From Sinonovacula constricta (lineage: Eukaryota > Mollusca > Bivalvia > Cardiida > Solecurtidae), in NCBI GenBank assembly GCA_007844125.1, contig CM017558.1, forward strand, positions 27,609,478-27,673,477: a stretch of 64,000 nucleotides of DNA, written 5' to 3'. Positions 12,701 to 21,003 of the stretch are shown piece by piece. The notes below the pieces were generated by a model. That model saw nothing but the letters and a program-made list of their open reading frames with translations, ran no database searches and was not told the DNA's origin. Position numbers and translations under genes: made by a program. Each line of letters starts with the position of its first letter. Position 1 is the stretch's first letter.

Positions 12701-15700
12701 GTGAAGGCAGCACTATATCTGCTTCAAGTGGACACCGTCTCCAGATAACTGAAATACTGTTGGTGGGACGATAAACCCAATAAACAACAACTCATGGTTT
12801 GGCGATTTTTGGAGTTGTGCGGTAGGCTCATAGTTTGGCGATTTTTGGCGTTGTGCGTCTGGCTCATACATACGCCATTTTACGCTATGCTGTCATTTGC
12901 ATAGTTTGGCGAAATTACGCCCTCGAAGTTAAGTGCAAAATCATAAGTGAATACTTCATGTAAAGTCTTTCTTTTATCTTTATTCAGTACGATAAAGTCT
13001 TTATTTATACATTTAGTGAATAAAAAAGAGGGGTTGTTCTGAAAAATTGTGAAAATTTGCTCAGTTTGTAGAGCACCCTAATGGAATTTTCCATTGTTTA
13101 CACTCGCTGGCAAATCTTACCATTTCTAAACCGCAACAACTCTCACATGGTCAGCATCACAGTAAAAAACGAGTATGCCGATGTAATAAACATCCGCTTC
13201 CTTCACAATAAACGTAATTGAAGTATTTGATGTTTAAAAGTTTTGCCGACTTATCGGAACCCCCTGTTGCTTCGGGGCAGCATTGGGCCATAAAACCCAC
13301 TGACTAATAAGAGGGGCAATATGTTTTATTGCTCTGTGGATCAACTTGGAAGGTATTTAAGCTTCATTTGATTGCCCCATTCATTAGCATTCTAATCACT
13401 GCATCCTTAACACCTATTGAAAAAGATCTTGTACACAAATTGTTTGATAATATTTATTGATAGTCTCACTTTATCTTGCTGCAGAAGTATGCCTGATGCT
13501 TATGATATTTTGTTTGGTAGTGACACTGAGTCAGAATTTTCTGGTTTTGGGGAATCAAATTTAAATGTTGTATGTAAATAAAAAACAATAGCAATTAATG
13601 AATATTTCAAACATAAAATAAAGAAATGGCCTATGACAGATTTCTTTTGTTTTATTCAAACCCTCTTCTAACAATTTATATAACCTCGTATGCATGAAAA
13701 TTATATCATCAGAAAGAAAAATTATTTCTGAATAAACTTTTTAATTACATAAATATGATTAAATAACTCATTCTAGCTTAAAATAAAACTTAAACATAGC
13801 TACTGTCAGCTTCCTACACAAAACCATTAATGCTCTATGAACCTGAGGTACCTTTGTCACCAGTTTACCTATGCATGCCAGGTGGCCTGATAAGCCATCT
13901 GGTTATGCATTAGGCATATGGTTATTTAGGAGAACTGTATGAGTGAAAGGGCTAAATTAGTGCATTTTAATAATCATAAGGCATTTTAACTGAATTTGAT
14001 TTAAAAAATCAGAGTATTTGTTGGCATACATTTGTAAACTCCCATAAATATTTACCGCAAAACTCTTGAATGTTCACATTCATAGACCTTGAAAATGGAC
14101 AAAATACCTGGAAAAAACCTGGAAAAGACCTTGAATTTTTTCCCTTCAGAAATTGTGGGAACCCTGATTATAGAGTAGAGTCTGTTAAATAAGAAAAACT
14201 TCATAGATAGAACTTTCTGGTTGACCTTTAGTGAGCCCTTGCTTCTTATTAGACTATTGGTTTATATTGTTCTCTATCAATGACCATAAATATGTCACTG
14301 CATAAAAAAATTAATAAAAAATAATAAAATGGATAAAAGTATTCCCAAATTAATCAAGTAATATATTTATAATATATGGTTACCTTTTTGTTTCAGGTTA
14401 TTTTTTATTGGTGCTGGTAACAATCATCTACCCCAGGTTGTGTCAATGATCAACGTGAAGAGACTGACGCCCATACCTTCTCTTCTTATAATTGTAAGTT
14501 TTTACTAAGTTTTTCATAAACAATAAAAAATAAACAAAAACTAATATTCATTCAATCCTGCCAGTCTTTAACACGTTTAGTTCCAAGTCCTAATGTAACC
14601 ATTTTACCCTACTTAAAATTATTAGCACCACTCACACCAACTTCTTGTAATAAATAAAATTCATATTGATGAAACATTGAGTCATTTGCATGTTGACTTG
14701 TGTTTGTCTGCAAATTTGTATTATGTTATGACATTTCCAGGCGTTCGTTCAGGTAGGGAGCAAAAAAACAAATCGTACAATAACACCATTAGCTGCAAAC
14801 TTCATTACTGGCTAACGTTCGCTTCTATTGAACACATACCTGGACAAGTTAGGATAATGTATGGCTATGCTTTGTCGGATGTATTGTTTACATTTAAAAA
14901 AAAACAACTTTTACCATAATTTATAGGGCGCCCGTTGCCAAATGGTCTAGGTGCTGACGTGTAACACCTTTGACTACTCAGCCTCTCTCCTCATGACTTC
15001 CGATCGCTGTTATTGTGAAGGACTTTCATGTATGCATGTCTTCCACCTGATCTGCATTGTAACAGTTGTTCTTCCCAAATATTTGTCTAGGGTCTTTGTC
15101 TTTCTTCATCCCAATAGCTGTGCATTGCTATAATTTATAGCTGGTGCATTTAATTTACAACATTTTACAGTCTCCAGATAACTGAAATACTGTTGGTGGG
15201 ACAATAACCAAGTAAACAAACAATTTAACATGATTTTTTTTTTCAGCAAACACTATCAGGTACCACCCACACCCTTAGCTGACATCCATGTTTTCAATGA
15301 TTAACTTCTATTAATACATGTTTGTTGTTTTTTTTCTCTGTTGTTTCAGCTTATCCTGACGCTGTTATTCCAGAACAGTGGTGATATTTTCTACCTGATT
15401 GAGATGGAAGGTTTTGGCTTTGCTTCAATCCTTGTGCTGACATTTGCCAGTCAAGTGTGGCTGAGATACAAGGAACCCGACCTCCCCAGACCCATCAAGG
15501 TACTTAGGAATGCACCAACTGTGACTCGGCTAACTTGTAATTTCTTTGTCCCTTAATGAATATATTTCAGTTCTGTTCAACAAATTATAAACTTGCAGCA
15601 TCTCACCTGCAGAGATTTGAGGGTCAGTCAGGGCGAAAACTTTCACATGAGATTTTTCAGCTGACATATTTTAAGCACATGATTCTGTTCAGACATTTGT

Positions 15701-17698
15701 ATAAGTTATTCATTCATTATCGCTGGATATTGCCCTTATGATAGCATTTTTTTATCATTAGATGCATATTTCTTTATTAAAAACAACAACAAAATAACTT
15801 TTTTTAAATGCCACAAAATTCAACTGTATTTTTGAGTTACATGATTACACCCCTTATTTTATCTGTTGCAGGTGCCCATTGCTCTGCCCGCTGTTCTGTG
15901 CGTCATCAGTTTTGCCATCGTTATTCTTACGTTTTATCAGAAGCCCAATGAAAGTTTCCTGGCGCTGGGCCTGGTTTGCCTGGGCATTGTTCTTTACTGT
16001 ATCGGTGGCAAGTGGAATAACAAACCCAAATTTATACAGGACAAGATTGGTAAGTGCTAGATCCGTTCAACGTTTGAATGTTAAGTTAACTCTAATTTTG
16101 CTAGGCGCATATTTATAGGGCTTTGGCAAAAAATGTTGATCCAGCTCAGCCAGCTCCCTGCTTGGAACTGTTTGATAAGGATCTATTTGTTGTCGAGTCC
16201 AGCAATGGGTCTAGGCACCTGTGCACGTCAGTGAAAGAAGACGAATAAATCAGGATTATAAACAATTATAGTAAACTGAAGAATAAACTCTTATCTGGCT
16301 ATAATTGTTTATAATCAAGTGGGCCTCGCCTTTAGCTGAGCGGTTTAGAGTTGCCGACCTGTAACTCCACAGACCCTCACTGCTTGGGTTCGAGTCCCAT
16401 TCAGGGAAACCTTCATGTGTGGTTTTCCAGCTAACCAGCGGTGCAGCTGTGGTTCTACCCAGACATAATTCTTTCTCTACCCACCGGCCGCAATAGCTTA
16501 GGTGGTAGAGCATCAGCTTGCAGATCGGGAGATCGTGGGTTCAAACCCCAGGCTAGGTCAAACCAAAGACTTTAAAGTTGGTAGTAGTGGCTTCCCTCCT
16601 AACACTCGGGGCTAAGCGGACAGCATTACGCCTGACTCGTCGGTGTCAGTCTAATGGACCGGCCGGGTTCAGTCCCTGGGCACCTCATAAGTGCCTCTGT
16701 GCTATAATGATAGAAATGTCGCAGCACAGTATTGGCAAAAATGCCGGCTAATCCCATCCCATCCCTTCCTCTACCAAAAATTAGCGGGACGTCACCAATA
16801 TGGCCATAATTGTGTCTGTGCGATGTCAGAAGACACAAAACAAAACTAATAACCAAGTCACAAAGTCTTAGTTATTTGCTAAAGCTAATTAAGCAAACTG
16901 ACTATCCCAATGACTTACATTTTTATTAGGGCGGGAATTTAGACCCATGAAAGCGAGACTGCTACAGTGGACTTTAATATAAACTGTAATATATATGAGG
17001 CCAGTTATGTAGCTATGTTTTCATCTGTCTAATATGACACATTGTGCGCCCATGGGGTAGCAATAGAGTTGCTCTCCTCTGACTGCTTTGACTCTAAGCG
17101 CGTGGGTTCAAGTCCAAATCGGGGCGAAGGACTTAATGTGAGAAGTGCTTTCAGCTGACTTGCAGTCTGCCGGTGGTTCTACCCTGACGTGTGTCTGGTG
17201 TCTTCCTCCACCAAAAAGCTGGACGTTGCTATAATGATCGATCATACATGGTCGCTGCAATGTATTTCGAAAACAAAACTAAAATTGCCACCTGCTGGAG
17301 GCTGATCAGCGACGCAAAGCAAAGTACTGCAGATATTGCCTTTTAGAGGGATATCATCTGGACAGAATTGTTTGCCATGACCAGTACTTGGACTTGCATG
17401 TTTGAAAAGTCTAATGAAATAAGTCAGCAGCTTGTCAAAAAGATCACCATTACTCTTATCCTGTTGATGTAAAAGATACTCAAGCTAATGCAGGTAGTAT
17501 AGATCCAGATAGCTGCTAATAGTCTAATTCCACATTTTTTTCATGAACTCAACTTTTTGCTGCTCCAGAGTTTGTTGTTTCTTTTGCCATTAATAATTTT
17601 ATTCTTGATTTTTTTCTTCAGATTTCTTAACTGTCCTGGTGCAGAAGAGTTTGTTGGTGTGTCCCCCAGCCAGTGAGGCTGATCTGAAGTTTGAGTAG
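623..17698 (+). CDS. SLC7 amino-acid transporter light chain (LAT/b0,+AT-like), 3' nine exons
   Basis: Coding exons are 623-748, 7731-7830, 8293-8337, 9499-9622, 10328-10431, 14397-14493, 15350-15499, 15872-16049 and 17622-17698. Together they give 1001 nt, about 332 residues plus a stop. Every intron is GT-AG and each split codon rejoins. The product is the C-terminal two-thirds of a 12-TM APC-superfamily exchanger. Family hallmarks seen are WAYSGWSYLNF in TM6, [14 protein letters not shown], the AVAVTFA join, [33 protein letters not shown] and a KPKF-DFL-VLVQK tail. Members normally pair by a disulfide with an SLC3 heavy chain (4F2hc or rBAT) at the plasma membrane. The expected cysteine and the TM1 substrate motif lie in exons upstream of this window, so pairing cannot be tested here. 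The TM6 gate position is Trp (YSGFWAY), as in b0,+AT, where LAT1/2 have Phe. The tail after TM12 looks more LAT-like. Subfamily is therefore left open and no symbol is given. Confidence 0.95.
787..1070 (+). repeat. SINE-B copy with 14-bp target-site duplication
   Basis: The tRNA-like head has box A (TAGCTCAAGCAGTAGAG) and box B (GGTTCAAACCC). A fixed body and a tail of CCCATCCC follow. TATAAATGTATATA flanks it at 773-786 and 1071-1084, so this is a clean retroposition event in the SLC7 intron. Confidence 0.9.
1122..1590. repeat. 60-bp minisatellite, about 8 units
   Basis: The core GCTGAGAATAAGTTCATGG recurs every 60 bp. Three central units are identical and one unit is 2 bp short. Because the unit is a multiple of three and lacks stops in several frames, it makes long ORFs on both strands, which I treat as artefacts. 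Confidence 0.95.
1630..1815 (+). repeat. SINE-C copy (diverged)
   Basis: It carries the family body: GCTGACTTGCGGTGC, GGTTCTACCC, a TGTCTGGAGTCTTCC variant and CACCAAAATAGCT. The head shows a weak box B (AGTTTGAGTTCCGC). Confidence 0.7.
1816..2469. other. intronic sequence, nothing recognised
   Basis: AT-rich sequence with A-runs. I see no splice-flanked coding segment or known repeat. Confidence 0.5.
2470..2665 (-). repeat. SINE-C copy, reverse orientation
   Basis: Read on the minus strand it gives the GGGCGCCC-type head, then a TTTCAAG box-B remnant, a GTGGGGAGGTTTTCC segment and GGTGTTACGCAG. The same segments occur in forward SINE-C copies. Confidence 0.65.
2666..3688. other. intronic sequence, nothing recognised
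   Basis: No coding exon or repeat family was recognised apart from short palindromic AT tracts. Confidence 0.45.
3689..4004 (+). repeat. SINE-A copy with 14-bp target-site duplication
   Basis: Head with box A (TGGTAGCACAATCGGTAGAG), the body AATATAAGGGGAGTTCCACA and the tail. ACATTTCGGTTTCA flanks it at 3675-3688 and 4005-4018. Confidence 0.9.
4019..5119. other. AT-rich intronic sequence, nothing recognised
   Basis: Poly-A and poly-T tracts only. I found no coding or repeat signal. Confidence 0.45.
5120..5310. repeat. duplicated SINE-A head segments with hairpins
   Basis: Two related segments, about 5127-5190 and 5243-5300, contain CTTGGTATGTCAAG and a facing CTTGACATACC or CATGACATAC. They resemble the box-B / CGACATACC part of SINE-A and sit just before the 28-bp array. 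Confidence 0.6.
5351..6034. repeat. 28-bp minisatellite, about 24 units
   Basis: Repeated unit with core TTGATTAGTTTATAGCT followed by (A/G)AATGTA(A/G)CA. Early units (GCTGAATGTAGCAG) are nearly identical and later units drift. SINE-A body sequence resumes directly after it (CCCTTG, then GCAAATATAAGGGTAGTTCC, to about 6100), so the array lies inside a SINE-A. Confidence 0.93.
6697..6960 (+). repeat. SINE-C copy with internal insertion
   Basis: Head GGGCCGCTCTTAGCATAGTG, box B GGTTCGAGTCCC, body GGGGTCTTCCCACCAAAACA and tail ATAATGATCATGAATGGTTG. About 65 bp near 6741-6806 separates box A from box B and has no match in the other copies. Confidence 0.8.
6961..7730. other. intronic sequence before SLC7 exon b
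   Basis: No coding segment or repeat family was recognised. The small ORFs here lack splice signals. Confidence 0.45.
7731..7830 (+). CDS. SLC7 exon b (external loop and TM6)
   Basis: Acceptor gattgacag, donor gtatgt. It encodes [18 protein letters not shown] followed by [14 protein letters not shown]. The last part is the unwound TM6 substrate-gating helix. The gate aromatic is Trp where LAT1/2 have Phe. Confidence 0.95.
8143..8252 (+). repeat. SINE-A 3' fragment
   Basis: It matches the last third of SINE-A (GCTATGCACAGTGAAGACAG through GGTGGGACAATAAACCC). Confidence 0.75.
8293..8337 (+). CDS. SLC7 exon c (45-nt microexon)
   Basis: Acceptor tttgcag, donor gtaaat. Fifteen codons read [16 protein letters not shown], the conserved WNYLNxxxEExxxPxR stretch after TM6. 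Both split codons (Trp and Arg) are restored by the neighbouring exons. Confidence 0.94.
8668..8952 (+). repeat. SINE-B copy
   Basis: Box A TAGCTCAGGTGGTAGAGCG, a damaged box B region, then the full body ending in AAATTCCCTATCCC. It lies between SLC7 exons c and d. Confidence 0.85.
8953..9498. other. intronic sequence, nothing recognised
   Basis: AT-rich, with no coding or repeat match seen. Confidence 0.45.
9499..9622 (+). CDS. SLC7 exon d (TM7)
   Basis: Acceptor cactacag, donor gtatgt. It reads [20 protein letters not shown], then [11 protein letters not shown] and AVAV. This is the strongly conserved NLPLAI...NVAY segment of SLC7 light chains, in phase with its neighbours. Confidence 0.96.
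9623..10327. other. intron between SLC7 exons d and e
   Basis: No embedded element was recognised. Confidence 0.45.
10328..10431 (+). CDS. SLC7 exon e (TM8)
   Basis: Acceptor ttgtcaag, donor gtaaaa. It reads [16 protein letters not shown], then [17 protein letters not shown]. This matches the WIMPISVALSTFGxxNGSxFxxSR segment of LAT proteins. Phenylalanines usual in that motif are replaced here, suggesting a divergent paralogue. Confidence 0.94.
11094..11400 (+). repeat. SINE-A copy
   Basis: Near-complete copy: box A GGTAACGCAATCGGTAGAGC, box B GGGTTTGATTCCAGG, the body AATATAAGGGTAGTTCACGA and the tail GTAACGATAAG. The ORFs across it are artefacts. Confidence 0.88.
11908..12789 (+). repeat. 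SINE-A copy, third nesting level, split by a MITE
   Basis: The 12-bp duplication ACTCATGGTTTG flanks it at 11,896-11,907 and 12,790-12,801. It has the best-preserved head here: box A GGTAGCGCAATCGGTAGAGC and box B GGTTCGATCCC. The two SINE halves, 11,908-12,025 and 12,585-12,789, join cleanly when the insert is removed. Confidence 0.93.
12026..12584. mobile_element. foldback MITE with about 100-bp TIRs, innermost level
   Basis: Nearly perfect inverted arms run from GGACAAAATCCCCCCCGGAC on the left to the reverse complement ending GGGGGGATTTTGTCC on the right. Each arm is internally repetitive (GGACAAAATCC and GGACATAATCC modules). A 9-bp duplication, CTCCCTTGC, lies at 12,017-12,025 and 12,585-12,593, suggesting a Mutator-like family. 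The loop holds two copies of AGCAATCAATGAGAAAATTG (about 12,266 and 12,353). Confidence 0.88.
13489..13581 (+). pseudogene. remnant N-terminus of a piggyBac-like transposase
   Basis: Thirty codons reading [20 protein letters not shown] and onward, then TAA. The acidic [10 protein letters not shown] pattern is typical of the disordered N-terminus of piggyBac-type transposases. No catalytic DDE domain follows. It may be only a leftover of the autonomous parent. The call rests mostly on its setting between piggyBac-like termini. Confidence 0.4.
14397..14493 (+). CDS. SLC7 exon f (TM8-TM9 loop)
   Basis: Acceptor tttgtttcag, donor gtaagt. It reads [21 protein letters not shown], then [12 protein letters not shown]. 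It corresponds to the LFFxGAREGHLPxxxxMIxVxRxTPIPxL block. AREG is replaced by AGNN. Confidence 0.94.
14926..15136 (+). repeat. SINE-C copy
   Basis: Head GGGCGCCCGTTGCCAAATGG, a CTTCCACCTGA segment, then a degraded GTCTAGGGTCTTTGTC body and GCATTGCTATAATTTAT. Confidence 0.7.
15170..15223 (+). repeat. SINE-A 3' end fragment
   Basis: CTCCAGATAACTGAAATACT, then GTTGGTGGGACAATAACC, the family tail. Confidence 0.75.
15350..15499 (+). CDS. SLC7 exon g (TM9-TM10)
   Basis: Acceptor tgtttcag, donor gtactt. Exactly 50 codons cover two hydrophobic helices, including [13 protein letters not shown], and end in [12 protein letters not shown]. The last motif is a family signature before TM11. Confidence 0.94.
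15872..16049 (+). CDS. SLC7 exon h (TM11-TM12)
   Basis: Acceptor ctgttgcag, donor gtaagt. It reads [19 protein letters not shown], then a second helix [13 protein letters not shown] and KPKFIQDKI. It matches the PIKVPxxxP...GxxxY...KPK region of LAT proteins. Confidence 0.94.
16321..16850 (+). repeat. SINE-C copy split by a SINE-B
   Basis: The SINE-C head and body (GGGCCTCGCCTTTAGCTGAG, box B GGGTTCGAGTCCC) stop near 16,480. They resume at about 16,769 with TTCCTCTACC, then GCGGGACGTCACCAATATGG. The split copy lies in the last SLC7 intron. Confidence 0.8.
16481..16768 (+). repeat. SINE-B inserted in SINE-C
   Basis: Complete copy from GGCCGCAATAGCTTAGGTGG through CCCATCCCATCCC. TTYCTCTACC flanks both sides as an imperfect target duplication. 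Confidence 0.85.
16960..17345. repeat. local duplication, copy 1 (partner 19,245-19,605)
   Basis: Both segments run from CTGTAATATATATGAGGCCA to ACTGCAGATATTGCCTTTTA with a SINE-C between (17,050-17,280 here). Copy 1 is in the last SLC7 intron and copy 2 is downstream of the gene. Confidence 0.8.
17622..17698 (+). CDS. SLC7 terminal coding exon
   Basis: Pyrimidine-rich acceptor tttttcttcag. It reads [20 protein letters not shown] and DLKFE, then TAG. The DxxTxxxQK motif matches the cytoplasmic tail start of LAT2. The tail is short. Confidence 0.93.
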
Positions 17699-18001
17699 AA
17701 CCAAGGCAAAGAATATTGTTGTGACAGTAGGCTTATAGCGGGGGTTATGTGGTTCTTGTGGGAGTGGAGAGTTGGTAGAAAGGAAGTTGATTGGATAGAA
17801 ATGGTAACCAGCAGATGGTAGATTGTATAACTAATGGGTGATGGACTGCAAGTGTCAAAAAAGATTACTACGGACTTGCCAGTGACCATAAAAATAGAAA
17901 GGAAGGAATTGTAACATATCGTCACTTGCTCTTGCTTCTGTAAAAGTTACTACCAGCGAGAAATTAAGTAAATTATAAGATGAAAAGCAAGTGTAAATAA
18001 A
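17699..18001 (+). promoter_or_regulatory. SLC7 3' UTR with first poly(A) signal
   Basis: The first AATAAA after the stop codon is at 17,996-18,001. Longer 3' UTRs are possible, since AT-rich sequence with further AATAAA hexamers runs to about 21 kb. Transcript ends were not seen. Confidence 0.5.
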
Positions 18002-18416
18002 CATTATGGCTTAAAGTTTGATGGTAGAATTTACAAAACAGATTTGTCTGAAAAATAGTTATCTTTTTGTTGTAAGGCAATTTACTAAACAATCTTTTTA
18101 AGGACTTTTTTGCCACATTTGCATAATTAAAAAAAAGAATTGTCATGATTTATATTATTTATTTATCTTTTTGTGGTTCTAGCAGTTGTAGAGACAATGT
18201 CACAATATGTTGTCAGTTTGTTGTGTATGTTGGTGTGCTATTAATAGCTTTTCACCACATTTCTATACCATAGAAAACATTGTGTCAGTTTTTAAACTTT
18301 GTCAGCATTACATCAGTTTACTAAGGGTAGTTATCACACTTTTTCTGATTGAACGAGTATCAAGCCAAAAATACCTTTATTCCCTATTCTTGTTGGACAA
18401 GCTACAGCTTCTCATG

Positions 18417-18740
18417 GAGCGCCCATAGCATAGTGGTAGAGTCGTCGATATGTTACGCCTCTGACCGCTGAGCCTTTCACAGCATGGGTTTGAGTCCCTT
18501 TCAGGGCGAAGAACTTAATTTGGGAAGGTCTTCCAGCTGACCTGCGGTGCACCCGTGGTTCTACCCAGATATGTGTTCTGGTGTTCCTTCACTAAAGCTT
18601 CGGCACCGTATGACCTATCAAGTGTCGGTGTGCCGTAACCCCCCCCCCCCCCCTCAAAAAATACAAATACCTCCACCAAATCAGCTGGAGGTCCCTATAA
18701 TGATCATAATTGGTCGCTGAGATGTATCTCAGAAACGAAA
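18417..18740 (+). repeat. SINE-C copy with C-rich insertion
   Basis: Head GAGCGCCCATAGCATAGTGG, box B GGGTTTGAGTCCC, body GGTTCTACCCAGATATGTG. Near 18,600-18,670 an insert with a C14 tract interrupts it before the tail ATAATGATCATAATTGGTCG. Confidence 0.8.
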
Positions 18741-18904
18741 AAAAAGCTACTCATAAAATGTAATAACTCTTTTTCTTTTCTATTGTCAGTTTTTCTAGGA
18801 TATTTATGGGATATTTATGTTATGTTTATTTTCATTTAGTATTTCTAAGTATACCCAGACCCCCACTCCACAACCTACCACTTCAAAGCACTGTAATTAT
18901 AGGG

Positions 18905-19220
18905 TTTGCCCACTGCAGTTTCTGTCTAAGTTTTCATACAGATTGAACTCTATGTAAATTGTATAAGTCCTGAGTTTGAAGACTGCTTCCTGTTTGTTAT
19001 GATAACTTCTTCTGTTCACAAGCCATAGATACCCATTCTGGGACAATTTGAGCATTTAGCATGTTACTTCCCTGCATGGGGCAGAACTTTTATATGGGGA
19101 TGTCTTCAAGCTGACCTAATGTGGGCCTGTGGTTCTTCTCCGACATTATCTGGGGCATTCTTCCACCAATAGTACATGTAGATGGGCATCACTTTAAGAA
19201 ACTTGCACATGGAAAAATTA
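18905..19220. repeat. local duplication, partner 19,612-19,790
   Basis: Shared segments include CAGTTTCTGTCTAAGTT / CAGTTTCTGCCTAAGTT and CTTTAAGAAACTTGCACATG. Copies differ in length and have SINE-C-like debris between. Confidence 0.65.
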
Positions 19221-19244
19221 TTATTTATTTTACAAGACTGCTAC

Positions 19245-19605
19245 AGTTGGCTTTAATTAAAACTGTAATATATATATGAGGCCAGTTATAAAATTGCTAC
19301 ATGGGGCACCCGTGGCGAGGCAGTTGAGTCGCTGATTTGTATCTCCTCTGACTGCTTGCCTCTCACCGTGTGGGTTCAAGCCCCGTTTAGGGGCGAATGA
19401 CTTAATGTGAGAAGTACTTTCAGCTGACTTGCGTTCAGCAAGTGGTTCTATCCAGACGTGTGTCTGGGGTCTTCCTCCACCAAAAAAGCTGGATGTTGCG
19501 ATAATAATAATAAATGGTCGCTGCAATGTATTTCAACAACAAAACTTAAATTGCCACCTGCTTGAGGCTGATCAACAATGCAAAGCGAAGTACTGCAGAT
19601 ATTGC
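19245..19605. repeat. local duplication, copy 2, containing a SINE-C
   Basis: Matches 16,960-17,345 in order. It holds a SINE-C at about 19,302-19,540 (GGGGCACCCGTGGCGAGGCA head, GGTTCAAGCCCCG box B). Confidence 0.8.
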
Positions 19606-19790
19606 CTTTTAGCTGCCCACAGCAGTTTCTGCCTAAGTTCTCATACAGATTATACACTATGACCTAATAAGGGCCTGTGCTTCTCCTCCAACATTATCTG
19701 GGGCATTTTTCCACCAAGAGTACATGTACATGTAGCTGGGCATTACTTTAAGAAACTTGCACATGGAAAATTTATTATTTATTTAGTAGC

Positions 19791-21003
19791 AGCTTTTTTC
19801 GTTATCTGAATGGAAAGACAATTGTTGTTGTTTTTGTTTTGTTTTTTGCGATGTTTTTGATCTCACTTTTTTACTCAACAATGCATTTCTGTATCATGTA
19901 GGTCTTTAACAGAACAATGTTAATATTGTTTAGAAAAACCATAGTTTGTTAAATGAAACAGTTTTGTTAAATGTTCTAAGTTTTTTTAAAGACTTCTTAG
20001 GATTTTATTTAGCCCTTGCTTAAATTGTTTACAAATTGATAAAACACAAGTCTAATTGTGATGTTGTTGGTCTTCATCTATGCTTTTGGTCAAAGTTTAG
20101 TCATAAACTTGATTATTTTCGGTGTTTGTTTCTGCTTGAAACAAGTTTTGTTAAATATGAGATTTGCATGTAAAAGAAAAAGATGACTGCTACTGTTAAT
20201 GCTTGATGTATCATGTTCTTATTGTGTTGTTTTTTCACTGTACATACCTTTTGCTTTTTGCTGGTACCCAAGTTTACATCAGTAAACCCCTATGTTTATA
20301 ATTTTTAAGAACCTATATTTTAAACAAACCATTTGTTGTTTCCCCTATTTTAACATTTCATGAATTTTAAATGTAAGTCTGTATGCCATCCCTTTTTAGA
20401 GATTTAAGTCTATTTTCAATTTTAAAAACAAAAGGTTTTATTAAAATGTTAGATAGGTAAACAAAATGAAGAGTTTACTAACTAAATAATATTTTTCTTT
20501 ACATTTTTCAAACAAAGATATAATAAAAATATTTACTTGTGTGTCCTTGAACTTATTTGAAGAATATTTTCTCGTACAATGCTACTGACTTAAGATTTTG
20601 CATTTTTTTAGTACCTTTTTAAATTAAAATAACGACATTTAATAAAAAGAATTCAGATTGTGAAGATCGTTAATAATAAAAATCTGATTTCATACATTTT
20701 GTTGCTGTTAAAGAAATAGTATATGATATAGTTTATTTTATCATGTGTTTTAAACTTACTTTATTCACATTCATGGTTGGCTGTTTACTTTAAAAAAAAT
20801 AATTTTTACTGAATTAAACTGGCCTTATTTTGTACATACTGTTTATTGGTTGTACACATGAATTGTGAATATATATGTTTACTTTAATATATTTATTTCA
20901 ACCTATTTTAAAAACCGAAATTGATGTATATAGTGAAATAAATTAAGTGCTAAAGATGTGATGTTTCAAGTAAAATGTACCTGTTGCTACAGAAATATTT
21001 GAT
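19791..21003. other. AT-rich sequence downstream of SLC7
   Basis: No coding or repeat family was recognised. Several AATAAA hexamers, for example near 20,936, could end a long SLC7 3' UTR. Confidence 0.4.

Larger units (their letters stand above)
11888..13952 (+). mobile_element. piggyBac-like non-autonomous element, second nesting level
   Basis: The left terminus GCCCTTTCACTCAT is inverted exactly at the right end (ATGAGTGAAAGGGC). TTA precedes it and TAA follows, close to the TTAA target of piggyBac elements. A 31-codon ORF at 13,489-13,581 resembles the acidic start of a piggyBac transposase and then stops. The rest of the gene is missing, so this is a deletion derivative. The short palindromic TTTGGCGATTTTTGG repeats near 12,799-12,910 are unexplained. 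Confidence 0.6.
11759..14166. mobile_element. outermost element of a four-level nest (TIR CAGGGTTCYCACA)
   Basis: The left end CAGGGTTCTCACA mirrors the right end TGTGGGAACCCTG. Both are flanked by ATTATA (11,753-11,758 and 14,167-14,172), consistent with a short target duplication. The termini and GGGAAA-rich subterminal sequence suggest a hAT-type non-autonomous element. Own sequence is 11,759-11,887 and 13,953-14,166; the rest is nested insertions. No transposase remains. Confidence 0.75.
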
